DNA from: Arcobacter cloacae
GTDB taxonomy: Bacteria; Campylobacterota; Campylobacteria; Campylobacterales; Arcobacteraceae
Reading direction: 5' to 3'
Assembly: GCF_013201935.1 (NCBI RefSeq)
Contig: NZ_CP053833.1
Span: forward strand, 930,001-994,000
DNA length: 64,000 nucleotides
A program made the translations under genes and the position numbers. How positions within the stretch are numbered: position 1 is the stretch's first letter; each line of letters starts with the position of its first letter. Below are positions 17,379-26,663 of the stretch, piece by piece. The notes beneath the pieces are model-generated. The model saw nothing but the letters and a program-made list of their open reading frames with translations. It had not been told where the DNA came from and did not search any database.

Positions 17379-18437
17379 TTAGTTATTTAAAAATATTCTA
17401 TTAATATCATTGTAAATTCCAAGAAGCATCAAACTTCCTAAAATTACCCATCCCATAATAGTTAAAAACATAAATACTTGGTCGCTTGGTTTTCTTCTTG
17501 TTATCATTTCATACAAATTAAACATTATATGTCCACCATCAAGAGCAGGAATTGGAAGAAGATTTAAAACTCCAAGATTTACTGAGATTAAAGCCGTTAT
17601 TGCTAGTAAAGCTATGATTGAACTTTCACTTGCATCTGAAATAACTTTTCCTATTGTTATAACTCCACCAATTTCAGAACTAGGAACTATCCCTTGAATT
17701 AGTTTTTGAACACCTTGAAAAATCATTGTTGAAGCAAAAACAGTTTTTTCATAAGCATAAACTAATGATTGAGAAAAAGATAATTCTAAAGTTATTACTT
17801 TTCCAGAAGGTGAAATACCAATCATTCTTTTTTTGATTTTTTCTTTAAACATATTTTCACTATCTGAAATATGAGGATTTATTATTTTTGTAATAATTTC
17901 ATTATCTCTTTTAATAAAAAATTTTAAAGCACCATCTGTTTGAGTTATGATTTTTCCTATTTCATCCCAAGATTTTATATCTGTATCATTTATTCTTAAG
18001 ATTTCATCATTTGCTTTTATTCCAGCATGAAAAGCAGGAGAATTTTCTTGAACACTTCCAACTTGAGCAGCCCAAGTAGTTGCACCCATTAAAGCGATTG
18101 TAAAATATAAAATAGCAGCTAATAAAAAGTTAGCAAAAGGACCTGCAAATAATATAATTATTCTCTGCCAAGGTTTTTTTGTATTATATGAATCATTCCC
18201 ATCTTCTTTTAAAGATGGATTTCTGTCATCTTGACCTTTCATTTGCACATATCCACCAAGTGGAATTAAAGCAAACTGCCAAGTTGTACCCATCCACTCT
18301 TTTGCAAATAATCGTTTACCAAAACCAATTGAAAATACATGAACTTTTACACCAAAATAACGAGCAGCTAAAAAGTGTCCTAATTCATGAAAAAAAACTA
18401 AAAATGATAAAACAAGTAAAAAAGTAATAGTACCCAA
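17379..18437 (-). CDS. rseP: Site-2 (RseP-type) intramembrane zinc metalloprotease
   Basis: A 352-residue inner-membrane protease. The HELGH zinc motif lies in the first membrane helix (about residues 18-22) and the third ligand is in PALDGGH near the C-terminus. A PDZ domain sits between them (about 125-195, containing NSPAFHAGIKANDEIL). RseP cleaves membrane proteins such as anti-sigma factors and signal-peptide remnants. The first residue codon is close to pgsA, and both lie in one operon, as in other Campylobacterota. Confidence 0.95.
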   Translation of the reverse strand: MGTITFLLVLSFLVFFHELGHFLAARYFGVKVHVFSIGFGKRLFAKEWMGTTWQFALIPLGGYVQMKGQDDRNPSLKEDGNDSYNTKKPWQRIIILFAGPFANFLLAAILYFTIALMGATTWAAQVGSVQENSPAFHAGIKANDEILRINDTDIKSWDEIGKIITQTDGALKFFIKRDNEIITKIINPHISDSENMFKEKIKKRMIGISPSGKVITLELSFSQSLVYAYEKTVFASTMIFQGVQKLIQGIVPSSEIGGVITIGKVISDASESSIIALLAITALISVNLGVLNLLPIPALDGGHIMFNLYEMITRRKPSDQVFMFLTIMGWVILGSLMLLGIYNDINRIFLNN

Positions 18438-18446
18438 AAAAAGCCT

Positions 18447-18989
18447 TTAATTTTTGAAATAATCTCTTGTATATTCATATCCTGAATATATCGTTAAAAT
18501 AACCGCTAACCATAAAATTTCAGTTGCAAATGGCCAATTCATTGTTAAAAAACCTATTGCTATCATTTGTACTACGGTTTTGATTTTCCCAGCCATTGTT
18601 GATGCTACATCTTTACCCTCAGATACAGCTACAACTCTAAGACCTGTTATAAAAAATTCTCTTGAAAGTATTAGAAAAACAGCCCACACAGAAGCTCTAT
18701 CTATAACCATAAGTCCTAAAAAACCTGCAAGTACCAGCATTTTATCAGCTAATGGATCAAGAATTCCTCCTAGTTTGGTCATCTGATCCCAATTTCTTGC
18801 AATAAAGCCATCAAAGAAATCTGTAACAGATGCAATAACAAAAATAAGTCCTGCAAAATAATCAAACCATGATGGATGCCAAGATTCAAAAATAGGATTA
18901 GATCTATCTATAAAAAACCATAGCATCAGCGGAGCTAATGCTATTCTAAAAAGTGCTAATATATTTGGAAGATTTAGTGCCTTTGACAT
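18447..18989 (-). CDS. pgsA: CDP-diacylglycerol-glycerol-3-phosphate phosphatidyltransferase
   Basis: A 180-residue membrane enzyme that makes phosphatidylglycerol phosphate. The CDP-alcohol phosphotransferase signature D-x2-D-G-x2-A-R-x8-G-x3-D-x3-D is complete (DFFDGFIARN then GGILDPLADK, about residues 62-83). LPNILALFRI at the N-terminus is also typical. Its start shares a base with the stop of the upstream reductase gene, so translation is coupled. Confidence 0.95.
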   Translation of the reverse strand: MSKALNLPNILALFRIALAPLMLWFFIDRSNPIFESWHPSWFDYFAGLIFVIASVTDFFDGFIARNWDQMTKLGGILDPLADKMLVLAGFLGLMVIDRASVWAVFLILSREFFITGLRVVAVSEGKDVASTMAGKIKTVVQMIAIGFLTMNWPFATEILWLAVILTIYSGYEYTRDYFKN

Positions 18990-19768
18990 TATCTAAAAGT
19001 TGTCCCACCATCAACTATTAAAGTATGACCTGTAATCCAAGAGGCTTCACTTGTACATAAGAAATAACATGATTGTGCTAAATCTTCTGGTTGACCAATT
19101 CTGTTTAATGGAGAGTATTCTGCTGTTTTTGCTTTTACTTCTTCATAGTTTGTAAATGCTTTTAATGCATCTGTATCAATAGGACCACCAGAAACTGCGT
19201 TTACTCTAATATTAAATTCACCAAGTTCATTTGCAGCATATCTAACCATTGCTTCAACAGCTGCTTTGTTTGTTCCATGACCTGCATAATTTTCTATATA
19301 AACTAAATTTCCAGTTGATGATAAAGAAACTATAGCTCCACCACCAATTTTTTGCATTCTTTTTGCAGCTTGTTGCGCTCCACAAACAAAAGCATTTACA
19401 GTTGCTGTATAGATATTATTTAAACCTCTTGGTTTTAATTTCATAAATTTACCATAACCACCAACAACAGCTCGTCCATAAATCATTGCATTTGAAATAA
19501 AGAAATCAACTCTATCAAAATCTTTATCTATTTCTTCAAATAACTCAGCATATTTTTCAGGTTCTAAAATATTAAATGGATAAGCTTTACATTTAACCCC
19601 AAATTTAGATTCAACATCTTTACAAATTTCTTCTGCAATTTCACCATTAGAGTTGTAAGTAAATGCTACATTCACGCCATTGCTTGCAAATTTATAAACA
19701 CACTCTTTACCAATTCCTTTTGTTCCACCTGAAATTACTAAAGTTTTACCTTGCATATTATTACTCAT
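18989..19768 (-). CDS. FabL-like enoyl-[ACP] reductase (SDR family)
   Basis: A 259-residue short-chain dehydrogenase with the nucleotide motif GGTKGIG (about residues 14-20). The active-site pair is spaced Tyr-x6-Lys (YAGHGTNK), as in enoyl-ACP reductases, rather than the Tyr-x3-Lys of most SDRs. The segment VNAVSGGPIDTDALKAF closely resembles the Bacillus FabL type. It may catalyse the last step of fatty acid elongation with NADPH. It sits between dapA and pgsA, each junction sharing a base; the same block exists in Helicobacter, where this gene is often called a generic oxidoreductase. Confidence 0.78.
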   Translation of the reverse strand: MSNNMQGKTLVISGGTKGIGKECVYKFASNGVNVAFTYNSNGEIAEEICKDVESKFGVKCKAYPFNILEPEKYAELFEEIDKDFDRVDFFISNAMIYGRAVVGGYGKFMKLKPRGLNNIYTATVNAFVCGAQQAAKRMQKIGGGAIVSLSSTGNLVYIENYAGHGTNKAAVEAMVRYAANELGEFNIRVNAVSGGPIDTDALKAFTNYEEVKAKTAEYSPLNRIGQPEDLAQSCYFLCTSEASWITGHTLIVDGGTTFR

Positions 19769-20655
19769 TATTTTATTACCTCATATTTTTCTAAAGTTTT
19801 TTCTAATTTTTTCATCGTTTCATTACTTGGAGCAGTTAAAGGAAGTCTGTATTCTAAAGTATCTAATAATCCAGTTAAATACATTGCAGCTTTAATTGGA
19901 ATAGGATTACTTTCACAAAATAGTACAGAATTTAACTCATATAAATCTTCATTTATTTTTTTTGCTGTATTAAAGTCATTGTTAGCAACACTTTTAACTA
20001 ATAACGATTTTAAATTAGGCAAAATATTTGCAGTTACAGAAATAATACCTTTTGCACCACTTGCTAACATTGGAAAATCAACAGAGTCATCTCCTGAAAT
20101 CACTATTAAATCTTTTCTTTGTGATATTAAAGAAATGGCTCTTTCCAAACTTCCAGTTGCTTCTTTAATAGCATAAATATTTTTAACATCATCAAATAAT
20201 CTAATAGTTGTTTCTGCACTTAAATCAACACCTGTTCTACCAGGAACATTATATAGCATAACTGGAATTTCAACAGAATTTGCTATTGCTTTGTAGTGTT
20301 GATATAAACCTTCTTGAGTTGGTTTATTATAATATGGCGTAACAGATAAAAGCCCATCAGCTCCTACATCTTGAGCATGTTTTGCAATATCACATGCTTC
20401 ATGTGTAGCATTTGAACCAGCTCCCGCAATAACCTTTACACCACTTCCTTTACAAACAGCAACGGCAACTTCTATACACTCTTTATGTTCATTGTGTGAT
20501 AATGTTGCACTTTCTCCTGTTGTTCCAACAGGTACAACAGCATCTATTCCTTGCTCTATTTGTCTTTTTATTAAAGACTCATATTTTTGTAAATCTACTT
20601 TTCCATTTTTAAATGGTGTAATAAGTGCGGTCATTGAACCGGTAATAATATCCAT
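19768..20655 (-). CDS. dapA: 4-hydroxy-tetrahydrodipicolinate synthase
   Basis: A 295-residue TIM-barrel aldolase that condenses pyruvate and aspartate semialdehyde in lysine and diaminopimelate synthesis. Motifs include [36 protein letters not shown], the catalytic tyrosine in LYNVPGRTG, the Schiff-base lysine in AIKEATG and GDDSVDFP. Length and start (ATG after AAAGGA) are normal. It begins a coupled series with the FabL-like reductase and pgsA and follows the globin gene by two bases. Confidence 0.97.
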   Translation of the reverse strand: MDIITGSMTALITPFKNGKVDLQKYESLIKRQIEQGIDAVVPVGTTGESATLSHNEHKECIEVAVAVCKGSGVKVIAGAGSNATHEACDIAKHAQDVGADGLLSVTPYYNKPTQEGLYQHYKAIANSVEIPVMLYNVPGRTGVDLSAETTIRLFDDVKNIYAIKEATGSLERAISLISQRKDLIVISGDDSVDFPMLASGAKGIISVTANILPNLKSLLVKSVANNDFNTAKKINEDLYELNSVLFCESNPIPIKAAMYLTGLLDTLEYRLPLTAPSNETMKKLEKTLEKYEVIK

Positions 20656-20657
20656 AT

Positions 20658-21125
20658 TTATCCTTTTTTTATTACTAAATCTTCTAATTCTTGTCTTTCA
20701 TCGACATTTACTGTATGTTTTGAAAAAGTTTCCAAAAAATTCCAAAAACTCTGTTTTGCATCAGCTGAAATATCAACTTTTTTTAAAACTTCTTCCATAC
20801 ATCCAAGCCATTCTCGTCTAGCTTTTTCTGTTATTGAAAATTGTTTGTGAGTTTTTAACATATCAAAATGACCAACTGCATTTGAATAATGTTTTTCTCC
20901 ACCACAAGCTTCAATAAAAAACTTTACATTATGAGCTTTTATTTTTTCTAACTCTTCTTCATCTTGAGGAAAAAAATTTCCTATATCACTTTCAACTACT
21001 AAATCATAAAAATCACTAAAAAGTTTTTTTAAACCCTCTTCACCTAATTCTTCAAGAAAAGCTGGTTTTGGGTATTCAAAATCTGGTTTTTCTCCAAAAT
21101 TTGTTTTACTAATTTTATAGTCCAT
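20658..21125 (-). CDS. Truncated haemoglobin-type globin
   Basis: A 155-residue globin. After a proline-rich start ([13 protein letters not shown]) come the helices of a 2-over-2 globin. [19 protein letters not shown] with a probable proximal histidine, and [10 protein letters not shown] with a tryptophan at the usual G-helix position are visible. Such globins bind oxygen or nitric oxide and help against nitrosative stress in Campylobacterota. It is inserted between the M16 protease and dapA genes, which are neighbours in Helicobacter. The subgroup (II or III) was not settled. Confidence 0.82.
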   Translation of the reverse strand: MDYKISKTNFGEKPDFEYPKPAFLEELGEEGLKKLFSDFYDLVVESDIGNFFPQDEEELEKIKAHNVKFFIEACGGEKHYSNAVGHFDMLKTHKQFSITEKARREWLGCMEEVLKKVDISADAKQSFWNFLETFSKHTVNVDERQELEDLVIKKG

Positions 21126-22468
21126 TATTTCTCTTCTTCTTTAAGAATAACAGTAGTAGAGTTGTTTTTTACTAAATACTTTTTAGCCACATTAACTAAA
21201 TCTTCTTTTGTTAACTTCTCTACATTTTTTTCATAGTTTAAAAGAGGTTGAATATTATCTCTTACCAAGTAAGAACCATATAAAGATGCAACTTCACTTG
21301 AGCTTTCTAATGAGAAAATAAAATCAGCTTTCGTGTTGATTTTTATTTTATCAATATCTTTTTGAGAAATCTCACCATCTTTTATTCGCGCAATTGTATC
21401 TAAAATTTCTTTTTCTATCTCTTTAGCATCAATTCCTTCATTAGCAACAGCAATAAACATAAACAATCCAGGATCTTTAAGTTCCATATTATAGGCATAA
21501 ATTGTATTTACTAATCTTTTTTCATCAATAAGTTTTTTTTGTAAAATTGAACTTTTCCCACTGCTTAAAAGTTCACTTAACGCACTAAGTGCTACTTGGT
21601 CTTCATGTTCAAAATTTGGAATATGGTAAGTAATTGCAAGCATTTGAACAGCTGATTCTTTATTTATTACTACTCTTTTTTCCCCATCTTGTTTTGGTTC
21701 TATCATATGAACTTTTGAAGGAATATCTTTTGTATTTTTAATATTTTTAAAATGTTTTTCAACAGAATTGAAAATTTCTTTCTCATCAATATCTCCTGCA
21801 ACTACTACAATTGCATTTTTTGGTTGATAGTATGTACTATGAAAATCTTTTATATCTTCAATTGTCCAATTTTGAATATCACTTGAAAATCCTATTGGTG
21901 TCCAATGATATGGATGGTAGATATATGCATTATTAAATAATCTAAATTGTAAATATCCCATTGGATTATTATCTGTTCTCCAACGTCTCTCTTCAGCTAC
22001 AACGTCACGTTCTGGTTGAAACTCTTCATCTTTAAGTGTAAGATTTTCCATTAAATCAGCAAATAGTTCCAATGATTTATCCATGTTTTTAGAACTAGAT
22101 TTTATATAATAATGTGTGTAATCAAAAGATGTTGAAGCATTATTAACACCTCCAAAACCTTTTACAATCTCATCAAACTCTCCAGCTTTTAAATTTTTTG
22201 TTGATTTAAAATTTAAATGTTCTAACATATGAGCAATTCCACTTTTACCCATAATTTCATTTCTACTTCCAACTTTATAAAAAATATCAGTAGAGATAAC
22301 ATTTGAGCCATTTTTCATAGGAATAGCAACTATTTGCAAACCATTTTCTAAAGTTTTTGTATAATATTTTGGTAAATTACTTGCCATTGATTCTCCTGAA
22401 ATCATTATTAATATTGAAAAGTGAATAGCAAATATTTTTAATAATTTATTTAAGTTCATACTATTCAT
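21125..22468 (-). CDS. M16 family zinc peptidase (processing protease-like)
   Basis: A 447-residue M16 peptidase with an inverted zinc motif HMLEH (about residues 82-86) and the third ligand in the downstream RDVVAEERRW. A signal peptide (about residues 8-29) points to a periplasmic or envelope site. The second half is the non-catalytic M16 homologous domain. Proteins of this family at this locus are conserved in Helicobacter and Campylobacter. The substrate is unknown. Its stop overlaps the globin start by one base. Confidence 0.92.
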   Translation of the reverse strand: MNSMNLNKLLKIFAIHFSILIMISGESMASNLPKYYTKTLENGLQIVAIPMKNGSNVISTDIFYKVGSRNEIMGKSGIAHMLEHLNFKSTKNLKAGEFDEIVKGFGGVNNASTSFDYTHYYIKSSSKNMDKSLELFADLMENLTLKDEEFQPERDVVAEERRWRTDNNPMGYLQFRLFNNAYIYHPYHWTPIGFSSDIQNWTIEDIKDFHSTYYQPKNAIVVVAGDIDEKEIFNSVEKHFKNIKNTKDIPSKVHMIEPKQDGEKRVVINKESAVQMLAITYHIPNFEHEDQVALSALSELLSSGKSSILQKKLIDEKRLVNTIYAYNMELKDPGLFMFIAVANEGIDAKEIEKEILDTIARIKDGEISQKDIDKIKINTKADFIFSLESSSEVASLYGSYLVRDNIQPLLNYEKNVEKLTKEDLVNVAKKYLVKNNSTTVILKEEEK

Positions 22469-22479
22469 TTATTTTCCTT

Positions 22480-23538
22480 TTATTTTAAGTTAGCTCCAAT
22501 AGCTTGTTGTATATTTTCAAAACCATCTTTTGCTAAAAGTTCTAAAATCTCTTCATTTATTTTTCTAACCATTGATGGACCTTCAAAAACAAGTCCTGAA
22601 TAGGCTTGAACTAAACTAGCTCCATTTTTAATTCTTTCATAAGCTTCTTTACCATTATAAATTCCACCTACTGAAATTAAAACAGTTTTTCCAAATAGTT
22701 CACGAGCAATCTCTTTAAATAAACTTCCAGATTTTTCAGTCAAACAAGCTCCACTTAATCCTCCAAAATTTTGGCAATTTGGGACTAAACTATAATCAAT
22801 AGTAGTATTTGTAGCAATAATTCCATCAGCACCTGCATTTATAGCACTTTTACATAAATCAATAGCAACATTTGCTTCCATATCAGGAGCAATTTTTAGT
22901 AATATTGGCTTATTTGTAAGCTCTTTTGCCATAACAAAAAGTTCAGTAATAAACTTTTCATTTTGTAAATCTCTTAAATTTGGTGTATTTGGACTTGAAA
23001 TATTTATTATTAAATAGTCACTAAAAGCTTCAAATTTTTTGATTAAAGTTTTATAATCACTTAATGCAAACTCTTCAGGTGTTGTTTTGTTTTTACCAAT
23101 ATTTGCACCAATTGGAATAGAAAAAGGGTAAACTTTTTTTAAGTTTTTTAAAACTGTATGAGCTCCAAGATTATTAAATCCCATTGCATTTTGAACTGAT
23201 TTTTGTTCTGGATATCTAAACATTCTTGGTTTTGGATTTCCATCTTGTGGCATTGGAGTCATTGTTCCAATTTCTGTAAACCCAAATCCTAAAGATTTCA
23301 TAGCTTTAATCATTGTTGCATTCTTATCAAAACCAGCTGCTAATCCAACTGGATTCTCAAATTTTACACCAAAAATCTCTTGAGTTAATTTTGGATTTGA
23401 AATATAGTTTTTCTTTTCCATATAAGATTTTGCAATTTTGCAATTTCCTAATAATTTTAACCCAAATTCTCCTATGTGATGTGCTGTTTCAGGTTCAAAA
23501 CTAAACAAGATTTTTTTTAGTGTATTGTAATTAAACAA
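22480..23538 (-). CDS. pyrD: Dihydroorotate dehydrogenase (quinone, class 2)
   Basis: A 352-residue class 2 enzyme, membrane-associated and quinone-linked, for the fourth step of pyrimidine synthesis. The N-terminal helix FNYNTLKKILFSFEPETAHH fits the quinone tunnel. Motifs include NPVGLAAGFDKN, GFGFTEIGTMTP, NRMGFNN-like NAMGFNNLGAH, NISSPNTPNLR with the catalytic serine, IATNTT, and VGGIYNGKEAYE. It leads the minus-strand block running into the M16 protease. Confidence 0.96.
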   Translation of the reverse strand: MFNYNTLKKILFSFEPETAHHIGEFGLKLLGNCKIAKSYMEKKNYISNPKLTQEIFGVKFENPVGLAAGFDKNATMIKAMKSLGFGFTEIGTMTPMPQDGNPKPRMFRYPEQKSVQNAMGFNNLGAHTVLKNLKKVYPFSIPIGANIGKNKTTPEEFALSDYKTLIKKFEAFSDYLIINISSPNTPNLRDLQNEKFITELFVMAKELTNKPILLKIAPDMEANVAIDLCKSAINAGADGIIATNTTIDYSLVPNCQNFGGLSGACLTEKSGSLFKEIARELFGKTVLISVGGIYNGKEAYERIKNGASLVQAYSGLVFEGPSMVRKINEEILELLAKDGFENIQQAIGANLK

Positions 23539-23582
23539 GATTAATCCCTTTTTTTAAATTGGTGCATTTTAGCTAAAAATCA

Positions 23583-25292
23583 TCAAATATTAGCTGAATT
23601 ATAAAGTCTTTGATACTCAGAACACGAGTTTAATAACTCCTGTTCTGTTCCTATAGATAAAATTTTTCCACTTTTAAATACGGCAATTTTAGATGCATTT
23701 TTTATTGTACTCAATCTATGAGCAATTATAAATGTTATTTTGTCTTGGCTTACTTCTTGAATAACTTCACTAATAATTGACTCACTTTTATTATCAAGTG
23801 CAGATGTTGCTTCATCTAAAATTAAAATTTTTGGATTTTTATATAAAGCTCTAGCAATAGCTATTCTTTGTCTTTGTCCTCCACTTAGATTTGTTCCAAA
23901 TTCATCTAGGACTGTATGAATTCCTTTTTTCATAGCCATAACAAAATCATAAGCATGGGCTTGTTTTAAAACTTCAATAACTCTTATTTCATCTATTTCA
24001 TAACCATAAGCAATATTAGCAGCAATTGTATCGTTGAAAATATATACTCTTTGAGTAACAATAGAAATATTTTCTCTTAATGATTTTATATCAATATTTC
24101 TTATTGACTTATCATTTAATAAAATATCACCTTTTGTAGTATCGTAAAATCTAACAATTAAATTTATTAAAGATGATTTTCCACCACCACTATCACCAAC
24201 CAAAGCAACGATTTCGCCTTTTTTTGCTTCTAAATTTATATCTGTTAAAGCTGTAAAATCTTCGTATTTTAGTTCTACATTACTAAAGCTAATCTTATTT
24301 ATATTTTCTGGTAACAACTCATTTCCACTTAAAATAGTTGCTTCTTTAGCCATTATGTCATTTATTCTTTCATTTGCAGCAATTGCATCTTGCATTTTAT
24401 TGTATAAAGAAGATATTTTTTTAATAGGAGTATAAAGCATAAATAAAGCTGCTATAAATGAACTAAAAGTTCCAGTTGTCATCTCTCCTGATATCACTTT
24501 TTCACCACCAACAATAATAACTGTTGCAAAAGCAATAGCACCTATAATTTCCATTAAAGGCGAAGTTAATTCATTTGTTTTTATAGCTTTCATATTGTAT
24601 TTGAAAAATATCATATTATGTACTGAGAATTTTGTAGCCTCAATCTTTTCGGTAGAATTAGCTTTAATTATTTCAATATTATTAAAAGATTCACTTAAAC
24701 TTGAAGTAATATCTGAGTTACTCTCTTGAGATTTAAAAGATAATTTTTTCATTCTTTTTGCAAGTTTAGATAATGGATAAATGGCAAGTGGTAAAACAAC
24801 TAATCCATAAAATGCAAGTTCTGGTGAATGATAAATTACAAGTCCTATTAATCCAATAATAGTTAAAGTTTCTCTTAAAAATTCAGCAACACTATTTGAA
24901 ACAGCACTTTGAATTCTGTTTATATCATTTACTATTCTACTTACAAGTTCTCCACCATGTCTTTTTTGAAAAAAATCCATATCTAGTGTTAAAACATGAG
25001 AAAATAGTTTATCCCTTACAATTCTTGTAATATCTTGTCCAATAAAAGAGATGTAATAAGCTTGTATATATCTTCCAAAACCCTTAGCTGTATATAAGGC
25101 AATGATAATAAAAGGCATCAAATAAAGCATATCTTGGTCTTTATTTATGAAAATATCATCAAGTAAAGGTTGTATTGCATAAGCTGTTCCAGATGTTGAA
25201 GCAGCTACTAAAATTATTCCAATAAGTGAGTAAAAAAATTGTAATTTATAGTTTTTATAATAAGGTATATACTGTTTAAAAAAATCTTTCAT
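23583..25292 (-). CDS. msbA: ABC exporter, MsbA-like
   Basis: A 569-residue half-transporter: six membrane helices (about residues 20-300) fused to an ATPase with Walker A GDSGGGKSS (about 364-372), signature LSGGQRQR (about 468), Walker B ILILDEATSALD and the switch histidine in IIAHRLS. It most resembles lipid A flippases of the MsbA type, which move lipid A-core across the inner membrane, and it lies beside murJ. Other exporter substrates are possible. Confidence 0.85.
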   Translation of the reverse strand: MKDFFKQYIPYYKNYKLQFFYSLIGIILVAASTSGTAYAIQPLLDDIFINKDQDMLYLMPFIIIALYTAKGFGRYIQAYYISFIGQDITRIVRDKLFSHVLTLDMDFFQKRHGGELVSRIVNDINRIQSAVSNSVAEFLRETLTIIGLIGLVIYHSPELAFYGLVVLPLAIYPLSKLAKRMKKLSFKSQESNSDITSSLSESFNNIEIIKANSTEKIEATKFSVHNMIFFKYNMKAIKTNELTSPLMEIIGAIAFATVIIVGGEKVISGEMTTGTFSSFIAALFMLYTPIKKISSLYNKMQDAIAANERINDIMAKEATILSGNELLPENINKISFSNVELKYEDFTALTDINLEAKKGEIVALVGDSGGGKSSLINLIVRFYDTTKGDILLNDKSIRNIDIKSLRENISIVTQRVYIFNDTIAANIAYGYEIDEIRVIEVLKQAHAYDFVMAMKKGIHTVLDEFGTNLSGGQRQRIAIARALYKNPKILILDEATSALDNKSESIISEVIQEVSQDKITFIIAHRLSTIKNASKIAVFKSGKILSIGTEQELLNSCSEYQRLYNSANI

Positions 25293-25355
25293 AAAAATCC
25301 TATTTTATTTAATTGTGTAAAAGTTGTAATTATATCTTAATGTTGTTAAATATAA

Positions 25356-26663
25356 TTAAACCTTACTTTTAAACATTTTTATAAATTTATCAAAACCAAA
25401 AGCTTTGATAGTTAAATAAAATAATATAAAACCACTAAGTGTACTAGCAAATGCAAGTCCAGCAGCACCAAAAGGTTTGATTAATATAAGTGAAAATACT
25501 ATATTCCAAGCTAAACTTTTCATAGATATTTTTGCTGATAAAAATTGTTGTTCATTTGCATATAACCAAAGAGAAAATATTTTTGCTAAACCAAAAGGTA
25601 AAAGTCCTATTAGATACATAGTTAAAATTAAAGCAGTATTTATAGTATCTTCTTGTGTAAATGCTCCTCTTTCAAAAAGAAGTTTTACAATAAATTCATC
25701 AAAAACTATTCCAATTAACATAGAAACTGATAATACAGCAAACAAAATAATAGAAGATTTTTTCATTAAAGCTAATGCTTTATACTCTTCTTTATTTTTA
25801 ATTGCACGAGCTACCATTGGAAATAGGGCAATTGATGTTGCAATTGCAAAAATTGCTAGTGGAAGTTGAAAAACTCTATTTGCATAATAAAGGTATGAAA
25901 TAGAACCACTTATTAAAAATGAAGCTAACCATGTATCAATAAATGCTGATAAATGCATAGTTGAAGAGCCTAACGTAGCTGAAAAAAAGTTTTTGTAAAA
26001 TCTATTTTCCTCTTTTTTCTTATGTTTTTTAAAACGAAAAATTTTACATAAATTTGCTCTTTTAACAGCAATTAAATGAACAATAATTTGTAAAAAACCT
26101 CCTATAATTACCCCATAAGATAAATAAAAAGTAATTTCATATTTATCCATATTTTGTGAAATTAACAAAGCACTAATCATTCCTAAATTTAATAAGGCAG
26201 TTGAATAAGCACTTGTTGCAAAATGATGTTTATATTGTAAAAGTGCAGCCATAAAAGTTACTGTAAAAATAATAGGTAAATAATAAAAATTTATAGCAAA
26301 TAAAGGTGCTGCTAAATCAACAGTCTCTTTTGAAAAACCAATAGCAAAAGCCTTTGCCACAATATGAGAAAATAAAGTTACAAGCAAAGATAATATAATT
26401 AAAAATCCAAAAAGCTGTAAAAATATAACAGAAGAAAATCTAATTTTATGTTTTGATTTTGCATAAGATGGAATAAAAGCTTGAGTAAATGCTCCATCAG
26501 CAAAAATGCTTCTAAAAAGATTTGGCAATTTAAAAGCGATAAAAAATATATCTGAATAGATATTTGCACCTAAAACTGATGCTGTTAATAAATCCCGTAC
26601 AAAACCTAAAATTCTTGAGACTAAAATACCTGAACTATTTGTAAAAATGGCTCTTTTTAACAT
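25356..26663 (-). CDS. murJ: Lipid II flippase MurJ
   Basis: A 435-residue MOP-superfamily membrane protein with about twelve to fourteen hydrophobic segments. The N-terminus matches the MurJ signature (SRILGFVRDLLTASVLGA, then IFFIAFKLPNLFRSIFADGAF). MurJ moves lipid II to the outer face of the inner membrane for peptidoglycan synthesis. Its start shares the last base of the nuclease-like gene upstream. It is shorter than many homologues, which often exceed 500 residues, but similar in size to Campylobacterota members. Confidence 0.93.
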   Translation of the reverse strand: MLKRAIFTNSSGILVSRILGFVRDLLTASVLGANIYSDIFFIAFKLPNLFRSIFADGAFTQAFIPSYAKSKHKIRFSSVIFLQLFGFLIILSLLVTLFSHIVAKAFAIGFSKETVDLAAPLFAINFYYLPIIFTVTFMAALLQYKHHFATSAYSTALLNLGMISALLISQNMDKYEITFYLSYGVIIGGFLQIIVHLIAVKRANLCKIFRFKKHKKKEENRFYKNFFSATLGSSTMHLSAFIDTWLASFLISGSISYLYYANRVFQLPLAIFAIATSIALFPMVARAIKNKEEYKALALMKKSSIILFAVLSVSMLIGIVFDEFIVKLLFERGAFTQEDTINTALILTMYLIGLLPFGLAKIFSLWLYANEQQFLSAKISMKSLAWNIVFSLILIKPFGAAGLAFASTLSGFILFYLTIKAFGFDKFIKMFKSKV

